This document shows positions 9,064-18,211 of a DNA stretch of 64,000 bases, one piece after another (positions within the stretch are counted from its first letter, which is position 1; the number at the start of each line of letters is the position of its first letter). The notes below the pieces were generated by a model. It had not been told where the DNA came from, ran no database searches, and saw nothing but the letters and a program-made list of their open reading frames with translations. Both the position numbers and the translations under genes were made by a program. The stretch comes from Brevundimonas vesicularis. Its GTDB lineage: Bacteria > Pseudomonadota > Alphaproteobacteria > Caulobacterales > Caulobacteraceae. The DNA lies in the NCBI RefSeq assembly GCF_027886425.1, contig NZ_CP115671.1, positions 248,001-312,000 of the forward strand. The letters run 5' to 3'.

Positions 9064-10856
9064 GCCGGTGACTTCTTGAACCGGGCGAAGAAGGTATCGA
9101 TCGGGTTCTCGGCCTTGTAGCGATGCATGATCACATACTGCTGCAGGATGGTCAGGATGTTGGACCAGGCCCAGTAGATCAGCAGGCCCGCTGCGAACGG
9201 CGCCATGATGAAGGTAAACAGCAGCGGCATGAACTGGAAGATCTGGCGCTGGACGGGATCGGCCGCCGGCGGGTTCATCGCCGTTTGCAGCCACATCGTC
9301 AGGCCATAGGCGATCGCCAGCAGACCCAGGTGCAGCGGGCCGGCCAACAGGCCGCCGATCAGCGGCGCCATCGCCGGATCCCACGGGATCAGGCCGAACA
9401 GGTTCCAGATCGACGACGGGTCGCGCGCCGACAGGTCATGGATGAAGCCCAGGAACGGCTGGTGACGCATTTCGATGGTTACGGTCAGCACCTTGTACAG
9501 GGCGTAGAAGACCGGGATCTGCAGCACCAGCGGAAGGCATCCGGCGACCGGATTGATCTTCTCGCGCTGATACAGGGCCATCGTCTCCTGCTGCTGCTTC
9601 TGCGGGTCGTCTTTGAACTTCTTCTTGATCTCCTCCATCTTGGGCTGGAGGTTCCGCATCTTGGACATCGAGGCGTAGGCGTTGTTGGCCAGCGGGAACA
9701 TCACCAGCTTCACGATGACGGTCAGGGCCAGAATGGCGACGCCGAAGCTGCCGACCAGGCCATAGACGTTCTCCAGGATCCAAAAGATCGGACGCGTCAG
9801 GAACCAGAACATCCCCCAGTCGATCGCATAGACGAAGCGGGGCAGGTTCAGGCTCTGCTCATAGGATTTCAGCACCTCGGCGCGCTTGACCCCGGCGAAC
9901 AGGCGTTGGGTCTCGGTCGCGGTCGCGCCGGGCTGGATGGTGCGGGTCGTGCCCAGGACATTGGCTTCCAGCTGCTGGGCGCCGTTCAGGTCGCGGACGC
10001 GGAATTCGGTTTCGACCGCCTCGTTCTGCTGCGGCAGCAGGGCCGCCAGCCAGTATTTGTCGGTGATGCCCAGCCAGCCGCCGGTCGAGGCGTTCTCGAT
10101 CCGCGGCTCCTTCAGCCAGTCCTTGTATTTCTTCTGTTCGGTCCGGTAGTCGCCCGGCTTGCCGAAGGTGCCGATCGCGCCCTCGTGGACGATGTGCGAC
10201 GAGCCGGCTGAGGGCGGCACGCCCTGGCGCTGGACGCTGCCGTAGGGGGCGATGGTAATCGCCTGCGTGCCCAGGTTCTGGACCGTGTCCTGCACCGAGA
10301 AGACGTATTTGTCGTCGACCGAGATCACGCGCGTGAAGCGCAGGCCCTGGCCGTTGTCCCACGTCAGGGTGACCGGCGTCGTCGGCGTCAGGGTCGAACC
10401 ATTGGTCAGGCGCCAGACGGTATTGGGTCCGGGCACGCCGCCGGCGACATTGGGGCCGGTCCAGCCGAACTGGGCGAAATAGGCGTTCTGCATGCCCTGC
10501 GGGCGGAACAGCTCCACCGGCTGGGGTTTGTCCTGAACCTCGCGGTAGTCGGTCAGGAACAGGTCGTCGATCCGGCCGCCCTGAAGCGACAGCGAACCCT
10601 TCAGCGTGCCGGACTGGATCGGCACACGCGCGGCGGTGCTCAGCGCCTGGCTGCGGTCGGTGACGAAGGTCGGGCCTTGCGGGCTCAGCGCCGTGCGCGC
10701 GGCGTTGTCAGCGGTCTGCGACTGCTCGGCCTGGGCCTGCTGTTGCACGGCGCGGCGCTCGGCCTGCGGACGCAGCACGGCGAAATAGTAGATCCCCATG
10801 ATCAGGACCGAGCACACGATGAAGATGATCGTGTTGCGCGTGTTTTCGTTTTTCAT
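9060..10856 (-). CDS. yidC: Membrane protein insertase YidC
   Basis: This 598-residue inner-membrane insertase integrates and folds membrane proteins with or without SecYEG. It has an N-terminal anchor (about residues 8-26), a large periplasmic beta-sandwich domain (roughly 60-345) and a C-terminal five-helix Oxa1/YidC core (about 355-575). The core contains [20 protein letters not shown] and [16 protein letters not shown]. Its length and layout match Gram-negative YidC. The start overlaps the end of rnpA by four bases and its stop overlaps the engB start, giving a tightly coupled block. Confidence 0.97.
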   Translation of the reverse strand: MKNENTRNTIIFIVCSVLIMGIYYFAVLRPQAERRAVQQQAQAEQSQTADNAARTALSPQGPTFVTDRSQALSTAARVPIQSGTLKGSLSLQGGRIDDLFLTDYREVQDKPQPVELFRPQGMQNAYFAQFGWTGPNVAGGVPGPNTVWRLTNGSTLTPTTPVTLTWDNGQGLRFTRVISVDDKYVFSVQDTVQNLGTQAITIAPYGSVQRQGVPPSAGSSHIVHEGAIGTFGKPGDYRTEQKKYKDWLKEPRIENASTGGWLGITDKYWLAALLPQQNEAVETEFRVRDLNGAQQLEANVLGTTRTIQPGATATETQRLFAGVKRAEVLKSYEQSLNLPRFVYAIDWGMFWFLTRPIFWILENVYGLVGSFGVAILALTVIVKLVMFPLANNAYASMSKMRNLQPKMEEIKKKFKDDPQKQQQETMALYQREKINPVAGCLPLVLQIPVFYALYKVLTVTIEMRHQPFLGFIHDLSARDPSSIWNLFGLIPWDPAMAPLIGGLLAGPLHLGLLAIAYGLTMWLQTAMNPPAADPVQRQIFQFMPLLFTFIMAPFAAGLLIYWAWSNILTILQQYVIMHRYKAENPIDTFFARFKKSPA

Positions 10857-11257
10857 GGATTCTGGCGGTCCTGGCCGGAGGGGGCGCGGGCGTGCGAAGG
10901 CCTGTTGGCCTTAGGTGTCGCCAGCCTTGTAAGCGTCGATTTCACGTCGTCAAGCAGACGGTCCCACGCACGCTCGGTCGTGCCCATGCGGGCGATGAAG
11001 ACATAGTCGCTTCCGGGCACGCCATGCTGGGCCAGCATGGCCCGTGCGGCCTCGCGCAGACGGCGTTTGGCGCGGTTGCGCTGGACCGCCCCGCCGATCT
11101 TCTTGGTGGCGGTGAAGCCCAGTCCGATGTGCGGCGAACCGTCGCCGCGCTCCAGCCGCTGGATCACCACGGCGCCGCGCGCCTCGGAAACGCCTTTGGC
11201 GGCCGCCAGGAACTGGGGCCGCCGCAACAGACGCTTGATCTGTAAAGGGTCGCTCAT
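10853..11257 (-). CDS. rnpA: Ribonuclease P protein component
   Basis: This 134-residue basic protein is the subunit of RNase P that assists the catalytic RNA in trimming tRNA 5' leaders. The conserved RNR motif appears as GGAVQRNRAKRRLREAAR, with GLGFTATKKIG before it. The C-terminal tail beyond about residue 115 is low-complexity and probably unstructured. It lies 31 bp downstream of rpmH and overlaps the yidC start by four bases. No yidD-like frame lies between rnpA and yidC. Confidence 0.95.
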   Translation of the reverse strand: MSDPLQIKRLLRRPQFLAAAKGVSEARGAVVIQRLERGDGSPHIGLGFTATKKIGGAVQRNRAKRRLREAARAMLAQHGVPGSDYVFIARMGTTERAWDRLLDDVKSTLTRLATPKANRPSHARAPSGQDRQNP

Positions 11258-11287
11258 GCGTCCAAAAGATCCGGACGCGTAAGCCGC

Positions 11288-11422
11288 TTACGCCGTCAGG
11301 CGCTTGCGGCCCTTGGCGCGACGGCGCGCAACAATCTTCTGGCCGTTCTTGGTGGCCATCCGGCTGCGGAAGCCGTGACGGCGCTTGCGCACGAGTCGCG
11401 ACGGCTGATAGGTCCGCTTCAC
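11288..11422 (-). CDS. rpmH: 50S ribosomal protein L34
   Basis: The 44-residue, very basic protein begins [20 protein letters not shown] and ends [10 protein letters not shown], a textbook L34. It starts with GTG at 11422 and follows AGGAGCC in the leader. It is the first gene of the rpmH-rnpA-yidC-engB run, and the promoter should lie between 11423 and the divergent gene at 11540. Confidence 0.97.
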   Translation of the reverse strand: MKRTYQPSRLVRKRRHGFRSRMATKNGQKIVARRRAKGRKRLTA

Positions 11423-11539
11423 GGTCGGCTCCTGACGTTAAAAGGTTGGGCGACGGGGCAAGAGGCGTCCGCCGCAGGAAGGGCGGGCGTATAAGTCGCA
11501 TGTCCGCGTGAGTCAACGCTCGGACGGCATTTCGGGACG

Positions 11540-12298
11540 ATGAAACGGATGGCGAAACGAACGGCGAAGGAATGGGCCCTGCGGCTGGCGCCGTTGGCGG
11601 CCATCGCCGGCCTGGTGATCGCCTTCTTCGCCCTGGGCTGGAACCGCTATCTGTCGATGGATCTGATCCGTGAGCACGGGCTGAACCTGCAAGCCTATGC
11701 GCAACAGAACTGGTGGATCGCGCTGGTCGCCTTCATGGCCGTCTATGCCCTGGCGACCGCCTCGACCATTCCCGGACCCGTTTTCCTGACCCTGCTGGGC
11801 GGAATGATGTTCGGCCCCTATGTCGGGGCCCTGGCCCAGTCGACGGGGGCCACCATCGGTTCGGTCGTCATCTATTATGTCTATCGCACCTCGATCGGTT
11901 CCTGGCTGCGCGCCAAGTTCGAGGCCGACGCCGGCTTCATGGATCGGCTGGCCAAGGGCATCGACCGCAACGCCTTCACCACCCTGTTCACCCTGCGCGT
12001 GATCCCCAGCGTGCCCTTCGTCCTGGTCAACGCGACGGCGGGGATGATGGCGGTGCCGCTGAGACCCTACATCATCGCCACCTTCATCGGACTGCTGCCG
12101 TCCACCTTCATCTACACCTGGATCGGATCGCAGCTGGGCGGCCTGCTGCGCGCCGGCGTTCGGCCGGACCTACCGATGCTGCTGCAACAGTTCTTCTGGC
12201 CGTTGATGGGCGTCGTCTTCCTGTCCCTGCTGCTGCCCATCGGCATCAAGCTGTTCCAGATGATCCGCGCGCGCCGGATCGGGGCGACGGCGGCATGA
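11540..12298 (+). CDS. TVP38/TMEM64-family (VTT domain) membrane protein
   Basis: This 252-residue polytopic inner-membrane protein belongs to the SNARE-associated/DedA-like VTT family, thought to take part in lipid or ion transport across membranes. The signature appears as STIPGPVFLTLLGGMMFGP (about 73-92), followed by re-entrant hydrophobic loops and LRVIPSVPFVLVNATAGM. The gene diverges from rpmH. Its TGA overlaps the ATG of the next gene (ATGA), so it forms an operon with the histidine kinase. That links the kinase to membrane status, but the function of this protein is not known. Confidence 0.85.
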   Translation: MKRMAKRTAKEWALRLAPLAAIAGLVIAFFALGWNRYLSMDLIREHGLNLQAYAQQNWWIALVAFMAVYALATASTIPGPVFLTLLGGMMFGPYVGALAQSTGATIGSVVIYYVYRTSIGSWLRAKFEADAGFMDRLAKGIDRNAFTTLFTLRVIPSVPFVLVNATAGMMAVPLRPYIIATFIGLLPSTFIYTWIGSQLGGLLRAGVRPDLPMLLQQFFWPLMGVVFLSLLLPIGIKLFQMIRARRIGATAA

Positions 12299-13767
12299 GC
12301 GCCCTGTTCGACCGGATCGCGGCGCGGCTGAACCTGACGCCGGACCAGGCCAATCTCTGGCGCGAGCGCCTGACGCCCCGCGCGCCCGACGGCCTGTCGG
12401 CGCGGCTGCTGCTGCTGACCGTCGCCTTCACCCTGGCGGTCGAGGCCCTGATCCTGGGACCGAATCTCGCGGCCTTCCATGAACGCTGGCTGCGCGACCG
12501 GCTCCAGGCCGCCGAACTGGCCTCGGTCGGGGTCGAAGCCCTGCCCTATAGCGCGGTCGAGGACGACACGGCCGCCGAGCTGATGCGGATCGGCGGGGTT
12601 CAGGCGGTCGCCCTGACGGAGCAAGGCGTGCGCCGCCTGCTGCTTCAGGCCCCCAACCTGCCCCGCGCGCCCGAACTGATCGACCTGAGACGTCAGGACA
12701 GCTGGTCGCGCCTGACCGACCCGTGGCGCACCCTGTTCGGCCATCCGGACCGCTCGCTGCGGGTTCAGGCCAAGCCGCGCTATCGTTCCGGCGACTTCAT
12801 CGAGATCGTCACCCCCGCCCAGCCGTTGAAGCAGGAACTGCGCGCCTTCCTGCTGAACAGCCTTTTGGTGTCCCTGCTGGTGTCGGTGACGGCGGGCGCG
12901 CTGCTGTATGGCGGTCTGGCCCTGCTGGTGCTGCGGCCGCTTCGTCGCGTCACCCGCTCGATGGAGCGGTTCGCCGCCGATCCCGAGAGCGAGGCCGAGG
13001 CGCCGTCCGATCGCCACGACGAGATCGGCCGCGTCGAGCGCGAACTCAGCCGGATGCAGGAGGAGGTGCGCCATTCCCTGCGCTCTCGCGCCCGTCTGGT
13101 CGCGCTGGGCGAGGCGGTGGCCAAGATCAACCACGACCTGCGCAACATGCTGACCTCGGCCCAGATGGCGTCCGAGCGGCTGGCGACCTCCGCCGACCCC
13201 CAGGTGGCCAAGGCCCTGCCCCGGCTGGAGCGCGCGCTCAGCCGCGCCGCCGGCCTGTCGCGCAATGTTCTCGAGTACGGAAAGAGCGAGGAGCCCGCCC
13301 CCCAGAAGACCCGCGTCGTCCTGACCAAGGCTCTGACCCTGGCGGCCGAGGACGCCGGACTGGACCCCGACGGCGTGCGCCTGGTCAAACAGCTGCCGCC
13401 CCGGTTCGCCGTCGAGGCCGACCCGGATCAGCTGTATCGCATCCTGGTCAATCTGATGCGAAACGCCCGTCAGGCCATCGAGGCCGATCCCACGCGTCCG
13501 CCCGAGCGGCGCGGCAAGGGCGCCATCACCGTCAGCGCCTTCGGTCAGGACGGCTTCTGCGTCGTGCGCATCGCCGACGACGGCCCCGGCATTCCGCCGC
13601 GTCTGGCCGAACGCCTGTTCGAACCCTTTGTCAGCTCAAAAAGCTCGGACGGCTCGGGCCTGGGCCTGACCATCTCGCGCGAACTGGCCGCCCTTCACGG
13701 CGGCGACCTGCGGCTGGTCGAGACCGACGGAACAGGCGCCGTGTTCGAGCTGCGCCTGCCGGGCTGA
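12295..13767 (+). CDS. Membrane sensor histidine kinase
   Basis: This 490-residue inner-membrane kinase has a transmembrane segment near residues 37-57, a periplasmic sensor of about 120 residues, a second transmembrane segment near 184-210 and a HAMP-like linker. The kinase core follows: H-box AVAKINHDLRNMLTSAQM with phosphorylated His near 280, N-box ILVNLMRNARQAI, G1 DDGPGIP and G2 GSGLGLTIS. The start overlaps the upstream membrane protein gene. No response regulator gene is adjacent, making this an orphan kinase. The signal is unknown. Confidence 0.9.
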   Translation: MSALFDRIAARLNLTPDQANLWRERLTPRAPDGLSARLLLLTVAFTLAVEALILGPNLAAFHERWLRDRLQAAELASVGVEALPYSAVEDDTAAELMRIGGVQAVALTEQGVRRLLLQAPNLPRAPELIDLRRQDSWSRLTDPWRTLFGHPDRSLRVQAKPRYRSGDFIEIVTPAQPLKQELRAFLLNSLLVSLLVSVTAGALLYGGLALLVLRPLRRVTRSMERFAADPESEAEAPSDRHDEIGRVERELSRMQEEVRHSLRSRARLVALGEAVAKINHDLRNMLTSAQMASERLATSADPQVAKALPRLERALSRAAGLSRNVLEYGKSEEPAPQKTRVVLTKALTLAAEDAGLDPDGVRLVKQLPPRFAVEADPDQLYRILVNLMRNARQAIEADPTRPPERRGKGAITVSAFGQDGFCVVRIADDGPGIPPRLAERLFEPFVSSKSSDGSGLGLTISRELAALHGGDLRLVETDGTGAVFELRLPG

Positions 13768-13773
13768 ACCGCC

Positions 13774-14037
13774 CTATTCCAGACCGTCGTCCGACACGAC
13801 GAAGGGCCGGTTTTCCGCCTTGGCTTGAGCCGCGAGTTCCTCCTGAACCAGATGCCAGCGCCGCAGCCGCTCATAGTCGATGGCGTGCTCGGGCGAGGCG
13901 TCCACCCAATGGCGGAAGTCCTCGATCTGGAGCCGGGCATCCGCGGCGGTCGTGTCGGGCAGGGCCGGCACGTTCGGCAACTGGCGCGCGACATCCGCAG
14001 GAATGGGGAAGTCGCCGGACGAGGTGCTGAGGATCAT
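13774..14037 (-). CDS. Small hypothetical protein
   Basis: This 87-residue soluble protein converges on the histidine kinase gene with six bases between stops. The ATG at 14037 is preferred: it follows AGAGAAG and drops a poorly conserved upstream extension. The segment IEDFRHWVDASPEHAIDYERLRRW vaguely recalls the N-terminal helical region of FecR proteins, but the gene is too short and lacks a membrane segment. The function is unknown. Confidence 0.6.
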   Translation of the reverse strand: MILSTSSGDFPIPADVARQLPNVPALPDTTAADARLQIEDFRHWVDASPEHAIDYERLRRWHLVQEELAAQAKAENRPFVVSDDGLE

Positions 14038-14182
14038 CGGTCTTCTCTGATAGGCTGCGGTCGGGAGAGATCGACCATGACGCGAAGCCGAGCCTTTCGC
14101 CACCTTTTCATCGCTGCGGCGTTGTGAGCAGCATCACAATAGCCAAGCTGCGGGTAACGCCACGGCCTCGGGAGAGACAGTC

Positions 14183-14677
14183 ATGATCGTTCGCACCGCC
14201 GCCGCCCTGCTGGTCGCCGCCCTGACTGCGCCTGTCGCCGCCCAGACGACGACGGCGCCGGCGACCGCCGACCCCTATCGCGATCAGCGCGCCCTGCCCG
14301 ATCCGGCCGATCCCGCCAGCCGCGACGCCCTGCTGAAGGCGCGGGGCGAGGCCTATCACCGGGCCAGCGACGCCCAGCAGACCGAAGAGGAACTGCGCAC
14401 CACCCGCGCTCTGAACGACGAGATCGCCGCCCAGAACGCCCTGGCCGACAAGACCGACGCCGCTAACCGGCTGGACTACGACGCCGCCCTGGCCCGTCAC
14501 CAGATCGAGGTCAGTCAGGCCGAGGAACAGGCGCGCGCCGCCGCCGAGACCGCGCGGCTGGCGCAGGAGAAATACGACCGCGACTACGCCGCCTGGCAGG
14601 AACAGGTGCGACTGTGCCGCACGGGCTTCCGTCAGGCCTGCACGGCGCGCCCCGCCTGGGTCGCGTCGGCGCAATAA
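14183..14677 (+). CDS. Exported coiled-coil hypothetical protein
   Basis: This 164-residue protein has a signal peptide (MIVRTAAALLVAALTAPVAA) and a mature part that is almost all helical and rich in Ala, Glu and Gln. A long heptad-like stretch runs from about 60 to 140, and two cysteines near the C-terminus (CRTGFRQAC) could form a disulfide. It is probably periplasmic. I do not recognise a named family. It stands alone, with converging nrdB downstream. Confidence 0.7.
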   Translation: MIVRTAAALLVAALTAPVAAQTTTAPATADPYRDQRALPDPADPASRDALLKARGEAYHRASDAQQTEEELRTTRALNDEIAAQNALADKTDAANRLDYDAALARHQIEVSQAEEQARAAAETARLAQEKYDRDYAAWQEQVRLCRTGFRQACTARPAWVASAQ

Positions 14678-14732
14678 GCAGTCCAGCTTCGCGACGGCGA
14701 GCGAACGCCGCCCGCGAGACTAGGCAAAAGGC

Positions 14733-15782
14733 TCAGCCCGCGACCAGGCTCATGTCGCGGCGCGCCATCATGCGGTCGAACTCGGTCCAGACGCCGTCGG
14801 CGCCGTGCCAGTTTCCTTGCGTCGCCGCCTTGGAATATTCGGTGGCGCGGGCCTCGAAGAAATTGGCGTGTTCGACGCCGCTGAGCAGCGACTGCAGCCA
14901 GGGCAGCGGGTTTTCCGTCACCCCATAGACTTCCGGCAGCTTCAGCTGACGCAGGCGCCAGTCGGCGATGAAGCGGATGTATTGTTTGATGTCGTCCGGC
15001 GTCATGCCCTGGACCGAGCCCATCTCGAAGGCCAGGTCGATGAACTTGTCCTCCATATTCACCACCGTCTTGCAGCAGTCGACGATGTCGTCCGCGACCG
15101 ACTTGGTGACGGCGCCCGTCTCTTTGTTGAAGGCGTGGTACAGCTTGATGATGCCTTCGCAGTGCAGGCTCTCGTCGCGCACCGACCAGGACACGATCTG
15201 GCCCATGCCCTTCATCTTGTTCTGGCGCGGGAAGTTCATCAGCATGGCGAAGGACGCGAACAGCTGAACGCCTTCCGAGAAGCCGCCGAACATGGCCAGG
15301 GTCCGGCAGATGTCGGCGTCTGAATCGACCCCGAACTGGCCCATGTAGTCGTGCTTGTCCCGCATGGCCTCGTATTCCATGAAGGCGCCAAACTCGCTCT
15401 CGGGCATGCCGATCGTCTCGAGCAGCAGGGCGTAGGCCGCGATATGGATCGTCTCCATATTGCCGAAGGCGGCCAGCATCATCTTCACCTCGGTCGGTTT
15501 GAAGACCCGACCGTAGCGTTCCATGTAGTTGTCCTGAACCTCGATGTCCGCCTGGGTGAAGAAGCGGAAGATCTGGGTCAGCAGATTGCGTTCGTTGTCA
15601 TTCAGGGTCGAGGCCCAGTCCTTGACGTCCTCGCCCAGCGGCACCTCTTCGGGCATCCAGTGGACCTGCTGCTGCTTTTTCCACATGTCGAACGCCCACG
15701 GATAGCGGAACGGCTTGTAGGCGGCCGACGGGGTCAGAAGACCGGCGCGCTCGGGGAGGATGATCGGAGTGATGGCGTTCAT
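14733..15782 (-). CDS. nrdB: Ribonucleoside-diphosphate reductase, beta subunit
   Basis: This 349-residue small subunit of class Ia ribonucleotide reductase houses the diiron-tyrosyl radical cofactor. The expected E-x2-H-x3-Y pattern is seen in METIHIAAY: Glu110, His113 and radical Tyr117. A further acidic ligand lies in TQADIEVQDN, and the C-terminal diiron half lies around SLHCEGIIKLYH. The length is normal. The gene is about 14.5 kb from nrdA on the same strand, so the subunits are not cotranscribed. NrdR-like boxes at 15855-15902 offer a way to co-regulate them. Confidence 0.96.
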   Translation of the reverse strand: MNAITPIILPERAGLLTPSAAYKPFRYPWAFDMWKKQQQVHWMPEEVPLGEDVKDWASTLNDNERNLLTQIFRFFTQADIEVQDNYMERYGRVFKPTEVKMMLAAFGNMETIHIAAYALLLETIGMPESEFGAFMEYEAMRDKHDYMGQFGVDSDADICRTLAMFGGFSEGVQLFASFAMLMNFPRQNKMKGMGQIVSWSVRDESLHCEGIIKLYHAFNKETGAVTKSVADDIVDCCKTVVNMEDKFIDLAFEMGSVQGMTPDDIKQYIRFIADWRLRQLKLPEVYGVTENPLPWLQSLLSGVEHANFFEARATEYSKAATQGNWHGADGVWTEFDRMMARRDMSLVAG

Positions 15783-15854
15783 CGAACTGGACCTGAGGGC
15801 GATTCTAAAGACGCATTCACCATGCGATTTGAAGGCGTCGGCGCCAAGTCAAAA

Positions 15855-15902
15855 TAGGTCTATGTTGCGATCACAATTTATCTCGACCGCTAGATGTTGT
15901 GT
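15855..15902. promoter_or_regulatory. Paired NrdR-like boxes upstream of nrdB
   Basis: CCGCTAGATGTTGTGT (15887-15902) matches the NrdR consensus at 12 of 16 positions. A weak partner at 15855-15870 (8 of 16, sharing TGTTG) lies exactly 32 bp away, the helical phasing known for NrdR. The pair sits about 75-120 bp upstream of the nrdB start. The binding is an inference. Confidence 0.5.
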
Positions 15903-15955
15903 CCGTGCCGCACATTCCTGGGGACGGGCCTGGGGATGAAGCCGCGCCCGACGGC

Positions 15956-18094
15956 TCAGGCGGCATGAGCGTCCAGTCGCGACGCAGCGGCGCTCAGCGT
16001 CTCGTCGATGGCGGCATAAAGCTTGGCCTGGGTCACCGGTTTGGCCAGATGACCGTCCATGCCGGCGGACAGGCACCGTGCGGCGTCTTCGGGCATGGCC
16101 TCGGCGGTAACCGCCAGGATCGGCGTCCGGCTGGCGGGATCGGCCAGGGCGCGGATCGCGCGAGTGGCGGCTAAGCCATCCATCACCGGCATGCGCACAT
16201 CCATCAGGATCAGGTCGAAAGCTTCGGCCGAGGCGGCGTTCACCGCCTCGCGCCCGTCGCAGGCCTCGGCGGTGTCGCAGTCCGCGGCCTGCAGCATAAT
16301 GCGCAGCAGATCCCGATTGGCCGGGTGGTCGTCGACGATCAGAACCTTCATGCGACGGCTGTCCAGCGGCGCGGCGCTCTCCGTCTCTACCGGAACCACG
16401 ATCGGCGCCTCGATCTCCAGGGTGAAGGTCGAGCCCTGCCACTGCACGCTTTCGACGGCGATCGTTCCGTTCAGCCTCTCGGCGTGGCTCTTGGCCAGGG
16501 CCAGACCGACGCCCGCCCCCTCATGCGCGCGGCTGGTGGAGGCGTCCGCCTGTTCGAACAGGCGGAACACGCCGGCCAGGGTCTCGGCATCCATGCCGCA
16601 GCCGGTGTCCGACACGGCGATCCGCAGCCGGTCATCGGTCCGATCGACCATGACGCCCACGCCCCCGTGCGAGGTGAATTTCGAGGCGTTCAGAGTCAGA
16701 TGATGCAGAATCTGGCGAAGCCGCCGCATGTCGGTCAGCACCCAGCCCTCGGCCTCCGGCGCAATGTGCAGGTCGAACGTCAGGCCGCGGACCTCGGCCC
16801 ACTCGCGCGCCGGCGCCACGGCGTCCTGGATCAAGGCGCGCAGATCGGCGGGCTTCAGCACGACCTCGTCGCCTCCGCGCGAAATCTCCAGCAAGTCCTC
16901 GACCAGACGCAGCATGGATTCGCCGCACTGGCGCACCGCATTGACCTGCCGATGGCCCTCGGCGTCCAGACTGGTGGAGCGCGACAACAGGTCGGCATAG
17001 CCGGTGACCCCGGTCAGGGGCGTGCGCATTTCGTGGCTCATCAAGGCCAGGAAGCGCGACTTCGCCTCATCGGCGCGCCTGGCCCGGGCCAGGGCGTCCA
17101 GCGCCGCCGCCGTGCGCGCCCTCAGACGCGCCGTCAGACGCCGACGCTCGGTCGACAGGGTGGTGATGGGCAGGACCGACCCGACGACGCAAAGCAGGAA
17201 CAGATGAAACACGTTCATCTGGCGCATCACCTCAGGCAGGGCGGCGAGAACCGGATCGGGCGGCAGGCGGGTCAACACAACCGGCCCATGCCCGGCCAGC
17301 GTGGCGGCGCCGCCGATGGCCGCGACCAGCACCACCCCGCAGGCGGTGGTCGGCGGACCGAGCCGGAAGGCCAGAAGGATCAGCGGCGGAAACACCGCGA
17401 ACATCACCGGCGCGGACGACTGGGTGAAGACCCAGAGAGTGACGCCGCAGACGAGAACCAGCAGGGCGGCCGCCTCCGTCATCGTGGCCTGGGCGTCGTC
17501 CCTGAAACGGTGATTGCGCGCCAGCAGCAACAGGGACGGCGTGACGATCATCATCGCCAGCAGCTCCATGTCGAACAGGTGGTGCATCCGGAACGCCAGC
17601 GTGCCCGGCACCTTCCAGCTCATCAGCACCGCGACCGCGCCCGCCAGCAGGGTGCTGATCAAAACCGCCGGTACGGCGGCGAAGACGGCGAAACGGAACA
17701 GACGCCAAGGCCGGCGCATATCCAGCGCGGCCCCGCAAAAACGGCGCGCCAGCACGGCGGCGATGCAAACCTGGGTCAGGTTCAGGGCGACATTGGTGAA
17801 CATCATCACGCCGGGGTCGCCGCGCACGATGTTGCTGGCGAGGTTGATCGCGGCGCAGGCGAGCATGACGCCGATGGCCTGGCGACGATGAAGCTGAAGG
17901 ACGGCGGCCAGAAGCACCGCATTGGCCGGCCACAGAACCGTGGCGCCGAAGGCATGCATGCTCCACTGGGCGACCGACAGGCACAGGGCGAACAAGGCCA
18001 CATAGGCGTAGGGCGACGGTCCAGCCGCGCGGCCGGCCTCGTGACGGAAAAACCGCCAGCGCCCGCCTTCTGCGTTCACCCACTTCAGTCCCAT
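15956..18094 (-). CDS. MASE1-type hybrid sensor histidine kinase/response regulator
   Basis: This 712-residue protein has an N-terminal MASE1-like membrane sensor of eight or so helices (about 25-310), then HisKA with H-box LALMSHEMRTPLTGV (His354) and HATPase (HHLTLNASKFT, DTGCGMD, GAGVGLALA). A C-terminal receiver follows, LIVDDHPANRDLL with phospho-acceptor in LILMDVRMPVMDG (about Asp632). Hybrid kinases of this build usually pass phosphate to a separate Hpt protein, and none is nearby. The gene diverges from the nucleotidyltransferase gene at 18212. The signal is unknown. Confidence 0.9.
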   Translation of the reverse strand: MGLKWVNAEGGRWRFFRHEAGRAAGPSPYAYVALFALCLSVAQWSMHAFGATVLWPANAVLLAAVLQLHRRQAIGVMLACAAINLASNIVRGDPGVMMFTNVALNLTQVCIAAVLARRFCGAALDMRRPWRLFRFAVFAAVPAVLISTLLAGAVAVLMSWKVPGTLAFRMHHLFDMELLAMMIVTPSLLLLARNHRFRDDAQATMTEAAALLVLVCGVTLWVFTQSSAPVMFAVFPPLILLAFRLGPPTTACGVVLVAAIGGAATLAGHGPVVLTRLPPDPVLAALPEVMRQMNVFHLFLLCVVGSVLPITTLSTERRRLTARLRARTAAALDALARARRADEAKSRFLALMSHEMRTPLTGVTGYADLLSRSTSLDAEGHRQVNAVRQCGESMLRLVEDLLEISRGGDEVVLKPADLRALIQDAVAPAREWAEVRGLTFDLHIAPEAEGWVLTDMRRLRQILHHLTLNASKFTSHGGVGVMVDRTDDRLRIAVSDTGCGMDAETLAGVFRLFEQADASTSRAHEGAGVGLALAKSHAERLNGTIAVESVQWQGSTFTLEIEAPIVVPVETESAAPLDSRRMKVLIVDDHPANRDLLRIMLQAADCDTAEACDGREAVNAASAEAFDLILMDVRMPVMDGLAATRAIRALADPASRTPILAVTAEAMPEDAARCLSAGMDGHLAKPVTQAKLYAAIDETLSAAASRLDAHAA

Positions 18095-18211
18095 GACGTA
18101 ACGGTGACACGCAGGGGTTAAGGATCCCGTAGCGGCCCACCTAGGTAGGATTGCGGAACCCCCGTTCAGCGTCGCCGTTTACTCGCCCTTGCCAGCAAAG
18201 GGCCCCACCCA

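Noticed and set aside
10950..11516. A 188-codon minus-strand frame over rnpA and rpmH
   Set aside because: It lies out of frame with two certain genes and has no homologous features.
11258..11540. Chromosomal replication origin beside rpmH
   Set aside because: No dnaA gene and no cluster of DnaA boxes is visible; the gap is too short and ordinary.
16325..18121. A 598-codon plus-strand frame opposite the MASE1 hybrid kinase
   Set aside because: Low-complexity Gln/Arg/Gly/His product typical of antisense frames, with no recognisable domain.
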